A DNA stretch of 64,000 nucleotides from CAYJAZ01 sp964368455 (GCA_964368455.1 CAYJAZ010000013.1:9360-73359); one strand, 5' to 3'. Positions 46,825 through 55,044 are shown, numbered from the stretch's first letter. Numbers and translations are program-made. The notes: generated by a model from the letters alone, not told the origin.

Positions 46825-47904
46825 ATGTCTAGACTTATAAAAGTTTCAATATCTGCACTTTTATTGCTTTCTCTCACAGCTTTTGTGCCTTCACATAAGC
46901 TTGCTCTAGATTTTAATCAAGAAAAATTTGCTTTTGATCCACAAAACTACCGCTATTATTTTTCTCATAGCGAATTAAACACAAAGCAAAGCCTAGCAAA
47001 GAAAACTATAACAAAACATTCTCCCCTACTTTTTATAACAAGAAATTCAGTAGAAATAAAAACTGTTAATGGCAATAAAGATTTAGAACTTTTCAGTACA
47101 CAAAACCTGCATTTTTTACCCACAGGTGTGAGCGAAGATGCAAATGTAATTAAAATTGCTGAAATCCAAGATTTTTTAAATAATCAAGCTCCACTAAAAC
47201 TTCATTCTCATCTCAACACAAAACACAGTGCAGAGCCTTATTACGCACCTGTTTCCTTGAATGAAAGTTATGTAGTTGGTTCGCTTTGTCTGCCCCCTTC
47301 TTCTGATTTTAAGCATACAAATCCATTCTTTATTGCCTATGGTAATTCTATAGATCCAAATCTTCAAAGAATACCATTTACCCAAAGAGCGAAAAGTTAT
47401 ACTCCTCTTGTCAATAAATACGCCGCCAGATACAGACTTTCTACTTCTCTTGTCTATGCAATAATGCATGTAGAAAGTGGCTTCAATCCTAATGCTGTAA
47501 GTCCGAGCAGAGCTCATGGCCTTATGCAAATTGTTGTAGAAACAGCCGGCAAGGAAGTGCATGATTATCTAGGCAAATCATCGCCTTTATCGCCTAATCT
47601 TTTGCACAATCCAGAATTTAATGTACAATACGGCACAGCCTATCTTTATTTGCTAAAAACAAGGCATTTTAGCCGAATTTCTGATCCATTATCACGAGAA
47701 TATTGCGCCATTGCAGCCTATAATGGTGGTTCAAGCCGAGTACTCAGGCTTTTTGGCTCTGGTGAGCAAGCTTATGCAAAGATTAATTCTATGAAGCCAA
47801 GTGAAGTCTATAATGTTATTAGACTTTCTTTCCCTAGCGACGAAACAAGAAGATATTTACAAAAAGTAGTCGCGGTAAAACAAACATATTCCTCAATATT
47901 TTAG
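46825..47904 (+). CDS. Lytic transglycosylase (MltC/SLT type)
   Basis: This murein hydrolase cleaves peptidoglycan with anhydro-MurNAc formation. The C-terminal GEWL/SLT domain has IMHVESGFNPNAVSPSRAHG with the catalytic Glu, LMQIV, and the later GTAYLYLL and AAYNGGSSRVLRLF, the MltC-like arrangement. The N-terminus is a signal peptide ending near LTAFVPS without a lipobox. I choose ATG 46825, with GAGG eight bases upstream, over the preceding TTG. The N-terminal 180 residues are not recognisable. The gene has a sigma-54 promoter and is followed after eight bases by the DUF1796 gene. Confidence 0.87.
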   Translation: MSRLIKVSISALLLLSLTAFVPSHKLALDFNQEKFAFDPQNYRYYFSHSELNTKQSLAKKTITKHSPLLFITRNSVEIKTVNGNKDLELFSTQNLHFLPTGVSEDANVIKIAEIQDFLNNQAPLKLHSHLNTKHSAEPYYAPVSLNESYVVGSLCLPPSSDFKHTNPFFIAYGNSIDPNLQRIPFTQRAKSYTPLVNKYAARYRLSTSLVYAIMHVESGFNPNAVSPSRAHGLMQIVVETAGKEVHDYLGKSSPLSPNLLHNPEFNVQYGTAYLYLLKTRHFSRISDPLSREYCAIAAYNGGSSRVLRLFGSGEQAYAKINSMKPSEVYNVIRLSFPSDETRRYLQKVVAVKQTYSSIF

Positions 47905-47912
47905 ATTGCCCT

Positions 47913-48533
47913 ATGTTCAATGAATACGATAATATCATATCCTTAGGCGAAGCTTGTTTTGTAGCAACAACACTCATCAATCTAAACCTGCGTCAATTCT
48001 CCTCTCCTTTTGATTGGGTTATGGGCTCAGGCTTAAAGTATAGACTAGATTGCCTGCTTACAGATTTTGATAATTTCATCGAAAAAGAAAATCTTTCAAA
48101 ACTTGACTACAACGATCCAGACACAGATTTTTACTCCTATCTGAATACAAAATCGTCTATAGTATTTAATCACGAATTTCGTAAAAATGAAGATTTCAAC
48201 TCTGCTTACCCAGAAGTGAGAGAACGCTACGACAGAAGAATACAAAGACTTTTAGACTTGCTTTCAAGCAAACAATCTAATCTACTTGTCTATATGGATT
48301 TAAAAAAACCAAAGCAAGAAATCACTATAGATCAATTGATTGAATATATGGTGCGGATCAACCATAAATTCAAAACTAATACTATAGAATTATTATATTT
48401 TAGATATGTAGATAATGTAGAAGATGCTTCTATTAGAAAAATCAATAAATACCTTTCTGTAGCGGATTATAATGGTCTTATTGATGAACAAGCAGCAAAT
48501 CAAAATCTATGTGATTTAAAATTAAAAAAATAA
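47913..48533 (+). CDS. DUF1796-family putative cysteine peptidase
   Basis: This 206-residue soluble protein begins ISLGEACFVATTLINLNLRQ and has SSPFDWVMGSG, the fingerprint of DUF1796, predicted to be papain-like. The candidate nucleophile is Cys16. A region rich in Tyr/Arg/Asp follows (ERYDRRIQRLLDLL), and the C-terminus is Lys-rich. It lies eight bases downstream of the transglycosylase and before a terminator, so it shares the sigma-54 transcript. The biological role of the family is unknown to me. Confidence 0.72.
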   Translation: MFNEYDNIISLGEACFVATTLINLNLRQFSSPFDWVMGSGLKYRLDCLLTDFDNFIEKENLSKLDYNDPDTDFYSYLNTKSSIVFNHEFRKNEDFNSAYPEVRERYDRRIQRLLDLLSSKQSNLLVYMDLKKPKQEITIDQLIEYMVRINHKFKTNTIELLYFRYVDNVEDASIRKINKYLSVADYNGLIDEQAANQNLCDLKLKK

Positions 48534-48558
48534 GAAAGTTTTTTACTTTCTTATTTTT
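48531..48558 (+). terminator. Terminator after the DUF1796 gene
   Basis: TAAGAAAGT, which includes the stop codon, pairs with ACTTTCTTA around a T5 loop and is followed by eight T's. Confidence 0.8.
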
Positions 48559-48579
48559 TTTATAAATATTTATTGTGAA

Positions 48580-48921
48580 TTAACTTAAAAACTGAATTTG
48601 TTTTTCATTGCTAAAATTATACAAAAAAGTTTTTGCCATAAAGCCATTTTCTATAAAGAAAGAACAATTGAGGATAAAGAAATGCAAGTCTTCGTCTTTA
48701 AAAGAAAAAGCATTTTTATTATCTTCTGAAACCAATCCAAGAATGTATTTTTCTTGATAAAACTTATTTTTTTCTTCTTGCTCTTTTGTCACTTGCAATA
48801 AGGTTGATAAAGCCTCTAAAGCATTTTTAGCTTTTTGTGCTGACACTTGCTGCATTTCACGAGCAGAAGATGCCTTTATCCCGGCGTGCTCGTCAAGAGT
48901 ATGTATATTTTTTTCATTCAT
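48580..48921 (-). CDS. Unknown 113-residue protein
   Basis: This small soluble protein has an N-terminal helix rich in Ala/Ser/Gln (about 12-50), a likely coiled coil (QKAKNALEALSTLLQVTKEQ) and a C-terminal half rich in Phe and Asn (HFFILNCSFFIENG). It has no signal peptide or metal motif. The ribosome-binding site GGAGG seven bases before the ATG is strong, which supports real expression. I cannot assign a function. Confidence 0.6.
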   Translation of the reverse strand: MNEKNIHTLDEHAGIKASSAREMQQVSAQKAKNALEALSTLLQVTKEQEEKNKFYQEKYILGLVSEDNKNAFSFKDEDLHFFILNCSFFIENGFMAKTFLYNFSNEKQIQFLS

Positions 48922-49099
48922 TTTAAACCTCCATGTTGAAAATGAATAGTATCCCTTTCATTAATTCAATCGACATTAATTAATTTAACTTTAGAGCCTT
49001 TTTAAAAAAAATTCAATATTAAAATATTCACACTCATTATTTGAAGAAAAGCAAAGACAATCTTTTATTTGAGTAAGGATTATTTGCCGTATATTAAAT

Positions 49100-49123
49100 A
49101 AAAAAGGGCATATTTCTATGCCC
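49100..49123 (-). terminator. Terminator of the HesB-like operon
   Basis: On the minus strand GGGCATA-GAAA-TATGCCC is followed by TTTTTTATTT. It lies about 30 bases after the selenoprotein stop codon, so both HesB-like genes end here. Confidence 0.85.
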
Positions 49124-49150
49124 TCAAATTCTTTTCTTAGTAGATAAAAA

Positions 49151-49468
49151 CTAACCGCAGCTTCCGCTTCCACAAGAGCTACCGCATGAACCAGCGTTAG
49201 CAAATGGTTTTTTAGGTTCAATAATGAAACCCATGTATGAAACATCAACTGTCAAACCTTCAACTTCTGTCATAAGATCTTTGTTTACGCAGAATGTAAA
49301 GTCTGATTGTTCGATCACTGTATCATCTTCTAATGGCTCATCCAGAGCCAATGCCAATCTTGGCCCACGTCAACCACCTGGTGCCAAATAGATACGAATT
49401 GCTTGTTTGTCTTTGCCTTCAAAGAAAGCGTTTAGCTCCTTAAGAGCTCCTTCAGAAATTTCTAGCAT
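49151..49468 (-). CDS. HesB/IscA-like selenoprotein (Sec at codon 33)
   Basis: The frame runs from ATG 49468 (ribosome-binding site GGAGG) to TAG 49151 with one internal TGA at 49372-49370. Read as selenocysteine it yields 105 residues: an IscA-like start, LAPGG-Sec-RGPRLALALDEP, and a C-terminus SCGSSCGSGSCG. The Sec occupies the position of Cys33 in the neighbouring paralogue. A SECIS-like hairpin (UGGCUC/GAGCCA with loop UGGAU) lies 19 nt after the UGA, at plus coordinates 49334-49350. Family members are A-type iron-sulfur carriers or redox proteins. Standard gene callers would start this ORF at 49357 and lose the N-terminus. Confidence 0.88.
49334..49350 (-). promoter_or_regulatory. Bacterial SECIS-like hairpin
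   Basis: In the minus-strand mRNA a six-base-pair stem UGGCUC/GAGCCA closes a five-base loop with two G's. It begins 19 nt after the UGA at 49372-49370, inside the distance range of bacterial SECIS elements read by SelB. One mismatch and an A-U pair extend the stem. Confidence 0.7.
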
Positions 49469-49836
49469 AATGCCTCCGAGCTGAATATTTGATTAAAGGG
49501 TACTGATGACCTTTGTATAATGCCACAACCGCCGCATCTTGTTTCGCATGCCGAAACATTTGAATAAGGCTTTTTAGGCTCAAGTAGAAATTTTCCTCTA
49601 ATTTTATCATAAGAGATTTTCAAAGCCTTGATTGAGGCGAGTAAATCTTTATCAATAAAGAAAGAATAGCTTCCATTGCTTATAAGGCTGTCATTATCAT
49701 CAGCCTTCCTAAAATCCATTGCCAAACGCGGTCCTTGACAACCGCCAGATACGAGAAAAATTTTTATAATCTGCTTTTCTTTAGTGCCAAAATAGCTATC
49801 AAATACAGCTAATGCATCAGTTGTTAACTCTATCAT
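49462..49836 (-). CDS. HesB/IscA-like protein, Cys paralogue
   Basis: This 124-residue homologue of the next gene has Cys33 in FLVSGGCQGPRLAMDF where that gene has Sec. It ends with SACETRCGGCG followed by an extra 19 residues (IIQRSSVPFNQIFSSEALC) encoded over the ribosome-binding site and first bases of the selenoprotein gene, so the two overlap by seven bases. The family binds or transfers [Fe-S] clusters. The tail suggests a recent loss of the original stop codon. The ribosome-binding site is AGGAAG. Confidence 0.85.
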   Translation of the reverse strand: MIELTTDALAVFDSYFGTKEKQIIKIFLVSGGCQGPRLAMDFRKADDNDSLISNGSYSFFIDKDLLASIKALKISYDKIRGKFLLEPKKPYSNVSACETRCGGCGIIQRSSVPFNQIFSSEALC

Positions 49837-49946
49837 TTAGCTTCCTATTTAAAACTAATTTAAAACAAATAACAAAGAAAATATAAGTCAAATTTTTGCT
49901 TTGTCAAGTTTTCAAATCTCAATTTTAAAAACTTATCATAAGCATT

Positions 49947-50900
49947 TTAGAATGCAACACTCATAGTCTTGCCTGTATCTTCATATGGCTTTTGTTTTTC
50001 GCCATTATGAACAATTTCAACACCGCTAGGATTACCAAGAAAAATAATTGCTTTTTTATCGTATTCTAAAAGCACACTCTTTCCTTGTTCAAGAGTGAAA
50101 TTGCCTCTCACAAGCTTGCCGTCTAAAGTTATTTGCATCCAGCAAGCTGCTTTAGCTTTAATCAAAAGATACTGTGAGCCTGCACCAATTCTTTGATCAG
50201 CTTCGATTGTATTTTCTGCTTTCTTTTGAACTTTTGGTGCTGCTGGCTGATTCTTCTTATTTTTTGAACTTTCTATAGCAGCTGCCATATTTTCTTGAAC
50301 AAGTTCGTCCAATTTATTCGCAGCTTCTTGTGTCATGCCATTGAGCAAGACAACTTCTTCTTCAACTTGACTTTGACTTGTTTGTGTTTGCACTTCAGGC
50401 TGATTTGTTGTCTGAACTGGTGCTTGGACGCTTTCAGTCACAGGATTTTCGTTGAGGTAAGGTGAGTTTTCAGCTTCTTCGATAAGTCCGCGAACAAAAT
50501 TACTTTCCATAAATGCAGTTGCTGCAATATATGCAAATAAGATCACCGCAACAGCTATTATAATACGAAGTAATATTTTGAAATTTTTATTTTCTGGAAG
50601 TGTGTTTGTGATGTATTCATTTTCTATTCTATTCTTATTTGCATAATTCGGTTCTTCGCCTACAAATGTCAAACATTTCATAGCTTCTTCTATAAGTGCA
50701 TCGTCAAATTCTAAAAACTTACAATAAGACTTCACAAAAGCTACTCTGAAAGCAAGTTCTGGTAATCTTTCTCTATTTGCGTCTTCAAGAGCTATCAAAA
50801 CATTAATAGAAATTTTTAAAATATCGGCAACATCTTTTATTTCGAGGCCTTTTTCTTCTCTTTTTTCACGAAGCATTATCCCTAATTCTACTAAGTTCAT
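49947..50900 (-). CDS. RodZ-like helix-turn-helix membrane protein
   Basis: This is a cell-shape factor of 317 residues. The N-terminus is an Xre-type HTH (LGIMLREKREEKGLEIKDVADILKISINVL in residues 5-35), as in RodZ, which binds MreB. A basic juxtamembrane stretch, one transmembrane helix (about 113-132, VILFAYIAA in its middle), a Gln/Thr/Ala-rich periplasmic linker and a C-terminal DUF4115 beta domain (WMQITLDGKLVRGNFTLEQG) follow. I choose ATG 50900, with AGGA in front, over the GTG four codons earlier. The surA-like gene lies directly upstream on the same strand. Confidence 0.85.
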   Translation of the reverse strand: MNLVELGIMLREKREEKGLEIKDVADILKISINVLIALEDANRERLPELAFRVAFVKSYCKFLEFDDALIEEAMKCLTFVGEEPNYANKNRIENEYITNTLPENKNFKILLRIIIAVAVILFAYIAATAFMESNFVRGLIEEAENSPYLNENPVTESVQAPVQTTNQPEVQTQTSQSQVEEEVVLLNGMTQEAANKLDELVQENMAAAIESSKNKKNQPAAPKVQKKAENTIEADQRIGAGSQYLLIKAKAACWMQITLDGKLVRGNFTLEQGKSVLLEYDKKAIIFLGNPSGVEIVHNGEKQKPYEDTGKTMSVAF

Positions 50901-51014
50901 GCTTTTCCTCACTCATAACTTTCGTCAATTTTTTCTTAGTATTAGCCTAATTTTCTTTTTTCTCACTCTAAGTAATTTTTTATCTTATCGTAACAAAAAT
51001 GACATTTAGGTATT

Positions 51015-51956
51015 TTAGTATTTTATATCAATAATCGCTCTTTCATTTAACTCTTTTGCGTATTCAGTAATGACTTTGTCGTAAAGAGGTTTTTCTAAGA
51101 TAGATCTTATACTTTCTTTGATTTGATCAGTCATTTTTACGCTTGATGCCTTTTGCATTTGGCAGCTATTTACATAGACTTGGCCAAAAGTGTCACCCAT
51201 AGGGAGTAAAGGACTTGCGCCTTTTGTTATTGGTGCAATAACTTGTTGTATCACGGGAGCAAGATCTTTTACATGCATTGAGCCTAGTGAGCCGCCGCCT
51301 TCTTTATTTGGGCCAACAGTTACCTGTCTTGCTGCTGCACTAAATGAAATATTACCAGACAAGATTCTTTCATTGTACCTTTTTGCAGTTTTTGCATCTG
51401 GGTAAATAATCATTGAAATATTGCATATACCGGTTTTTTGGGCATATTTAGAACGATTTTCATTGAAATAAGCTTGTATCGCTTCCTCAGAAACAAGCAA
51501 ATCTTCTTTATCAAAGTTTTTTTCGATAACAGCTTGAATTATTGCACTTGATTCAATTTCATCTAGTATATAGCTTTTTGAAACACCTTGCTTTGCTACT
51601 GATTTCAAGAATTGTTCTTCATTCATACCACTTCTTTTTACGATATTTTGGTATTGATTTTCAACAAATCCAGGTTTCAAATTAAAGCCTGTTTTCTTTG
51701 CTTGTGCAACAACGAGCTTTTCTTGGATCATTCTATCAAGGGTTTCTCTATATAATTTATCTACTTGTTCGTTGTTTTCAGGTTTTTTACCTTGTAAACC
51801 TCTTTCGTAGAGTATTGGTTTTACTTTATTTTCTAAATCTAAAGAAGATATCATGCTTCCGTTAACATTTGCAACTACTCTCAATTGAACAGCATGGGCA
51901 GCTTCTGAAAAGATCAATAGACAAAGGGACAAAAAGACAAGAGTGTTTAATCTCAT
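51015..51956 (-). CDS. SurA-like periplasmic chaperone/peptidyl-prolyl isomerase
   Basis: This 313-residue protein has a signal peptide ending near AAHAVQ, a SurA_N domain (VVANVNGSMISSLDLENKV) that binds unfolded outer-membrane proteins, and one parvulin domain near residues 165-260. That domain is weakly conserved (GICNISMIIYPDA, GPNKEGGGSLGSMHVKDLAP). E. coli SurA has two parvulin domains, so this is the short form. ATG 51956 has GGAG six bases upstream. The TTG four codons earlier is less likely. RodZ follows 114 bp downstream. Confidence 0.83.
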   Translation of the reverse strand: MRLNTLVFLSLCLLIFSEAAHAVQLRVVANVNGSMISSLDLENKVKPILYERGLQGKKPENNEQVDKLYRETLDRMIQEKLVVAQAKKTGFNLKPGFVENQYQNIVKRSGMNEEQFLKSVAKQGVSKSYILDEIESSAIIQAVIEKNFDKEDLLVSEEAIQAYFNENRSKYAQKTGICNISMIIYPDAKTAKRYNERILSGNISFSAAARQVTVGPNKEGGGSLGSMHVKDLAPVIQQVIAPITKGASPLLPMGDTFGQVYVNSCQMQKASSVKMTDQIKESIRSILEKPLYDKVITEYAKELNERAIIDIKY

Positions 51957-52090
51957 ATTCAGCTCCAATTAATTACTTTTCTACTAATACTCTTTAACAT
52001 CGTGTTTTGCAAGCAATTTAATGTCAAAAATTTTGTATTCAAGTATTTTTAGAAAAAGATGATGAAATAGAAAAGTTTAGATTTTAAGTG

Positions 52091-52172
52091 AGAGCAAGGA
52101 AGAAGTATTTTCTGTGTAAGGAGTGTAGTAGAGCCTACATGACTAAGCAGAAAATTTTTCTGACGCTGCTCT
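52091..52172. ncRNA. Nested-hairpin structured element, unidentified
   Basis: Three nested perfect pairings share one axis: AGAGCA (52091-52096) with TGCTCT (52167-52172), ATTTTCTG (52107-52114) with CAGAAAAT (52148-52155), and TGTAG (52124-52128) with CTACA (52135-52139). Symmetric internal loops separate them. The element lies between the SurA-like gene and the Cmk-MoaC gene (both minus), where it could be a separate RNA or a 3' or 5' UTR structure. It lacks a U-tract and fits no family I can name. The strand is undetermined. Confidence 0.5.
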
Positions 52173-52219
52173 AACAAAAATATAGGCTTTTATAACATTA
52201 TCTTTTTTTTAAAAGTGCT

Positions 52220-53377
52220 CTAATGCTGTTTATAGAGATATTCACTCTTGCCGCCGCTTTTTTTTATGAGTCTACATTCTTGAATACATATATCTTTTTG
52301 CACAGCCTTACACATATCATAAATCGTAGCCGCAGCTATTTGTGCTGCAATTATTGCTTCCATTTCAACGCCTGTTTTGTCTGTAGTATGCGCTTCGGAT
52401 TCAATTTCTATCGAAGGAGGACAATCAACAACATTAAAACGTATATCCACATAAGAAAGAGCAAGAGGATGACATAAAGGAATGAGAGAGGAGGTTTGCT
52501 TTGCTGCCAAAATACCTGCAATCTTTGCCGTTGTGAGAACATCGCCCTTTGGAAGAGCATTTTGCTTGAGCAATTGCAAGGTATTTTCATTTACTAAAAC
52601 CTTACTAGAAACAATTGCAATTCTCTTTGTCGCTTCTTTAGCCCCAACATCTACCATACACGCATTGCCATCAGCATCTAAATGTGTAAAAGCATTTTGG
52701 CTTTGGCTTAATTTTTCGTTGGCATGTTTTATTAATATGGCAAAAACTTCTTCTAGATTTTTATCAGAAGTATCTATAATAATGGCATCTTCTGCCGGTT
52801 TTAGTGGATCTGTTGCTCTTGTTCTGTCTATTTCATCTCTTTGTACTAAGGATTCAAACAATTCTTCAAAAACAGGATTTTCGCCCTTTGCTACCATTTC
52901 ATCGTAACGTCTTTTTGCACGAACTTTTGCATGAGCATCTAAAAATAATTTACAAACAGCATTTGGAAAAACCTTTGTTCCCATATCTCTGCCTTCGACA
53001 ACTAAGGAAAAATTTCTTGCTATACTTTGTTGATTTTCTTGCAAAACTTTGCGTATAGCAGGAATTTTAGCCACAATAGAAGACATGCGAGCCGCTTTAT
53101 CAGTTCGTATAGGCAAGGAAGAAGTCAATTTCCCATTACAAAGAAGTTCGGCATCGTAGGTATTTGAAGTTAAAGAAAATTTATATTCTTTTGCTTTTTT
53201 TTCGATTTTTTCATCATCCATATCATGCACTTGAGAACCAAGTTTCAAACCTAAGGTTCTATACATAGCACCAGTATCAAGCATAGGAAGATTTAAATAA
53301 GTGGCAAGTTTTTTTGCAAGTGTAGATTTGCCAACACCAGCTGGGCCGTCAATAGTAATCACAAAATTTTGTATCAT
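52220..53377 (-). CDS. cmk-moaC: Cytidylate kinase fused to MoaC (cyclic pyranopterin monophosphate synthase)
   Basis: One uninterrupted frame encodes two enzymes. Residues 1-222 are (d)CMP kinase: P-loop DGPAGVGKSTLA, LDTGAMYR and EGRDMGTKVFP, with RDEIDRTRATDPLKPAEDA. Residues 229-385 are MoaC, the second step of molybdopterin synthesis: MVDVGAKEATKRIA, LPKGDVLTTAKIAGI with Lys277, LIPLCHPLALS with His303, TGVEMEAI and IYDMCKAVQKD with Asp354 and Lys357. Both halves look intact. A short hydrophilic linker (about 222-229) joins them. The ATG overlaps the hisC stop (ATGA). I know of no described enzyme with this pairing. Confidence 0.93.
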   Translation of the reverse strand: MIQNFVITIDGPAGVGKSTLAKKLATYLNLPMLDTGAMYRTLGLKLGSQVHDMDDEKIEKKAKEYKFSLTSNTYDAELLCNGKLTSSLPIRTDKAARMSSIVAKIPAIRKVLQENQQSIARNFSLVVEGRDMGTKVFPNAVCKLFLDAHAKVRAKRRYDEMVAKGENPVFEELFESLVQRDEIDRTRATDPLKPAEDAIIIDTSDKNLEEVFAILIKHANEKLSQSQNAFTHLDADGNACMVDVGAKEATKRIAIVSSKVLVNENTLQLLKQNALPKGDVLTTAKIAGILAAKQTSSLIPLCHPLALSYVDIRFNVVDCPPSIEIESEAHTTDKTGVEMEAIIAAQIAAATIYDMCKAVQKDICIQECRLIKKSGGKSEYLYKQH

Positions 53378-54480
53378 GCTGTAAAAAATTCCTTTATTAA
53401 AGAAATAAGTATTTCATTTTCTTCAGGTAAACCAATTGAAACTCTTAAAGCTTCTTCTTGTCCATAGGAAGTGAGCCTTCTGATAATCATACCTCTTTCT
53501 AAAAGAAATTGAAATAATTCTTTAGCTTGCCCAATTTTTGGTGGCAAGATAAAGAGGAAATTTGACTGAGATGGTAAAACTTTAAAATTTAATTTTGTCA
53601 ATTCTTGAGTTAAAAATTCTCTACCTATCTTTGTTGTTTCAATGCTTTTTTCATAAAATTCTTTGTCAGATAAAGCAGCTATAGCAGCTTCTTCAGCTAA
53701 AATATTTAATGAAAATGGCAATCTTACCCTACAAAGATAGTCGGCTATTTCTTTTGGAAAAATACCATAACCAATACGCATTCCCGCTAGGCCATAACAT
53801 TTTGAAAAAGTTCGCATAAGAGCGATATTATCTTGTTCTTCTATGAGAGAAATACTGTGGTATTTTGCTTCTGCAAAATCAATATAGGCTTCATCAACTA
53901 CAAGCAAACAATGTTTTGGTAATTTCTTTGCAAATGAGAGAATTTCTTCTTTTTCTATAGAAAAACCGCTTGGATTGTCTGGATTTGTGATAAAGACTAA
54001 ACTTGTTTTGTCGTCTATTAAATCCAATAATCTATCAAAATCAAAGGAAAAATCCTGATTCAAAGGAGCACGTCTTAATTCTATATTACAAAATTTTGCC
54101 TGCGTACAATAAATACTAAAACATGGATCAAAGGCTACTATATTATGATAATTTTCTCTTGCCATCGCACGAATAAGCAAGTCAATAACCTCATCAGAAC
54201 CATTGCCAACAACCAATCTTTTTTTATCAACATTAAGCCATGCCGCTAAGGCATTGACGAGGCGAGGTGTGCCTGATTGTGGATAACGAAAAGCAAGATC
54301 AGCTTTTTCTTGTAAAACAGCCAAAGCTTTTGGCGAAACTCCAAGTGGGTTTTCATTACTTGCAAGTTTTATCACTTTTTCAAGACCGTACTTTTGCTTA
54401 ATTTCATCTATAGATAAACCAGCTTCATATGGTGAAAAAGCCTTCACTTCTTCCTTGATAAAAAAATCATACACAGACAT
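53374..54480 (-). CDS. hisC: Histidinol-phosphate aminotransferase
   Basis: This is a PLP-dependent class I/II aminotransferase of histidine synthesis. Its 368 residues show IKLASNENPLGVSP, VVGNGSDEVIDLLIRAM, VVDEAYIDFAE and the PLP-lysine site RTFSKCYGLAGMRIGYG. The stop overlaps the start of the Cmk-MoaC gene by four bases, so they are translated together. A related aromatic aminotransferase cannot be excluded by sequence alone, but the motifs favour HisC. Confidence 0.93.
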   Translation of the reverse strand: MSVYDFFIKEEVKAFSPYEAGLSIDEIKQKYGLEKVIKLASNENPLGVSPKALAVLQEKADLAFRYPQSGTPRLVNALAAWLNVDKKRLVVGNGSDEVIDLLIRAMARENYHNIVAFDPCFSIYCTQAKFCNIELRRAPLNQDFSFDFDRLLDLIDDKTSLVFITNPDNPSGFSIEKEEILSFAKKLPKHCLLVVDEAYIDFAEAKYHSISLIEEQDNIALMRTFSKCYGLAGMRIGYGIFPKEIADYLCRVRLPFSLNILAEEAAIAALSDKEFYEKSIETTKIGREFLTQELTKLNFKVLPSQSNFLFILPPKIGQAKELFQFLLERGMIIRRLTSYGQEEALRVSIGLPEENEILISLIKEFFTA

Positions 54481-54529
54481 ATTCTACTCTTTTTTACTCT
54501 TTTTGCTCTTTTTAGAGTCTTTTTAATAA

Positions 54530-54555
54530 GATAAGCGAGCTTTCACTCGCTTATC
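54530..54555. terminator. Perfect 10-bp hairpin between hisC and usp
   Basis: GATAAGCGAG pairs with CTCGCTTATC around CTTTCA. Neither side has a real U-tract. Read on the minus strand it follows the usp gene and could end its transcript weakly. Confidence 0.4.
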
Positions 54556-54591
54556 ATTTAAATCATTCAAATCATAATAAAATGCATTTGT

Positions 54592-55044
54592 TTATTCAAC
54601 TACATCTTTTGGTCTAATTGTTAGCACAGGAACAGAAGAAGCTTTTACAACTCTTTCTGCAACAGAACCAAATAAAATTCTGTCTATACCTGTTCTACCA
54701 TGAGTTCCCATGACAATAAGATCTGCATTTTCTCTTTCAACTAAGTCTAAAACTTCTTCGGCTGCATAGCCAACAACTATTTCTGCACGAACTTCAACAC
54801 CTGAAAAATGTTCAGCTATAAATTCGGCCATTGCAGTTTCAGCTCCAGAAACAATTTCACCAACAAAAGAATCTATTGTATTTGGTGGAACGTGAAAACC
54901 TGAATATTGTGTGAGAGTTGGTGCTGCATAAACAGCAATAATACTTGCCCCACTCAATTTAGCATAACTTGTCGCATAATCTGCTACAAGCTTACTGTGG
55001 TCCGATAAGTCAAGGGCACAAACAATTTTTTTAATCTCAACCAT
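54592..55044 (-). CDS. Universal stress protein (UspA family)
   Basis: This 150-residue single Usp domain has the ATP-binding signature G-x2-G-x9-GS in GTHGRTGIDRILFGSVAERV and a normal start VEIKKIVCALDLSDHS. I choose ATG 55044, with GGAGG before it, over a start 14 codons upstream. It is a single gene. A cytoplasmic stress or nucleotide-binding role is likely, but the trigger is unknown. Confidence 0.92.
   Translation of the reverse strand: MVEIKKIVCALDLSDHSKLVADYATSYAKLSGASIIAVYAAPTLTQYSGFHVPPNTIDSFVGEIVSGAETAMAEFIAEHFSGVEVRAEIVVGYAAEEVLDLVERENADLIVMGTHGRTGIDRILFGSVAERVVKASSVPVLTIRPKDVVE

Noticed and set aside
48991..49248. An open frame of 85 codons on the minus strand overlapping the selenoprotein end
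   Set aside because: It runs in another frame through the selenoprotein gene and across its terminator hairpin, has no ribosome-binding site and no protein-like composition, so it is a shadow.
52482..52907. A 141-codon plus-strand frame opposite the Cmk-MoaC fusion
   Set aside because: It is a shadow of the fusion gene with no ribosome-binding site. It does not interrupt the fusion frame.
54481..54525. CTCTTTTT repeated three times upstream of hisC
   Set aside because: It is a short pyrimidine-rich stretch in AT-rich intergenic DNA without a regular period, so I do not call it a repeat feature.
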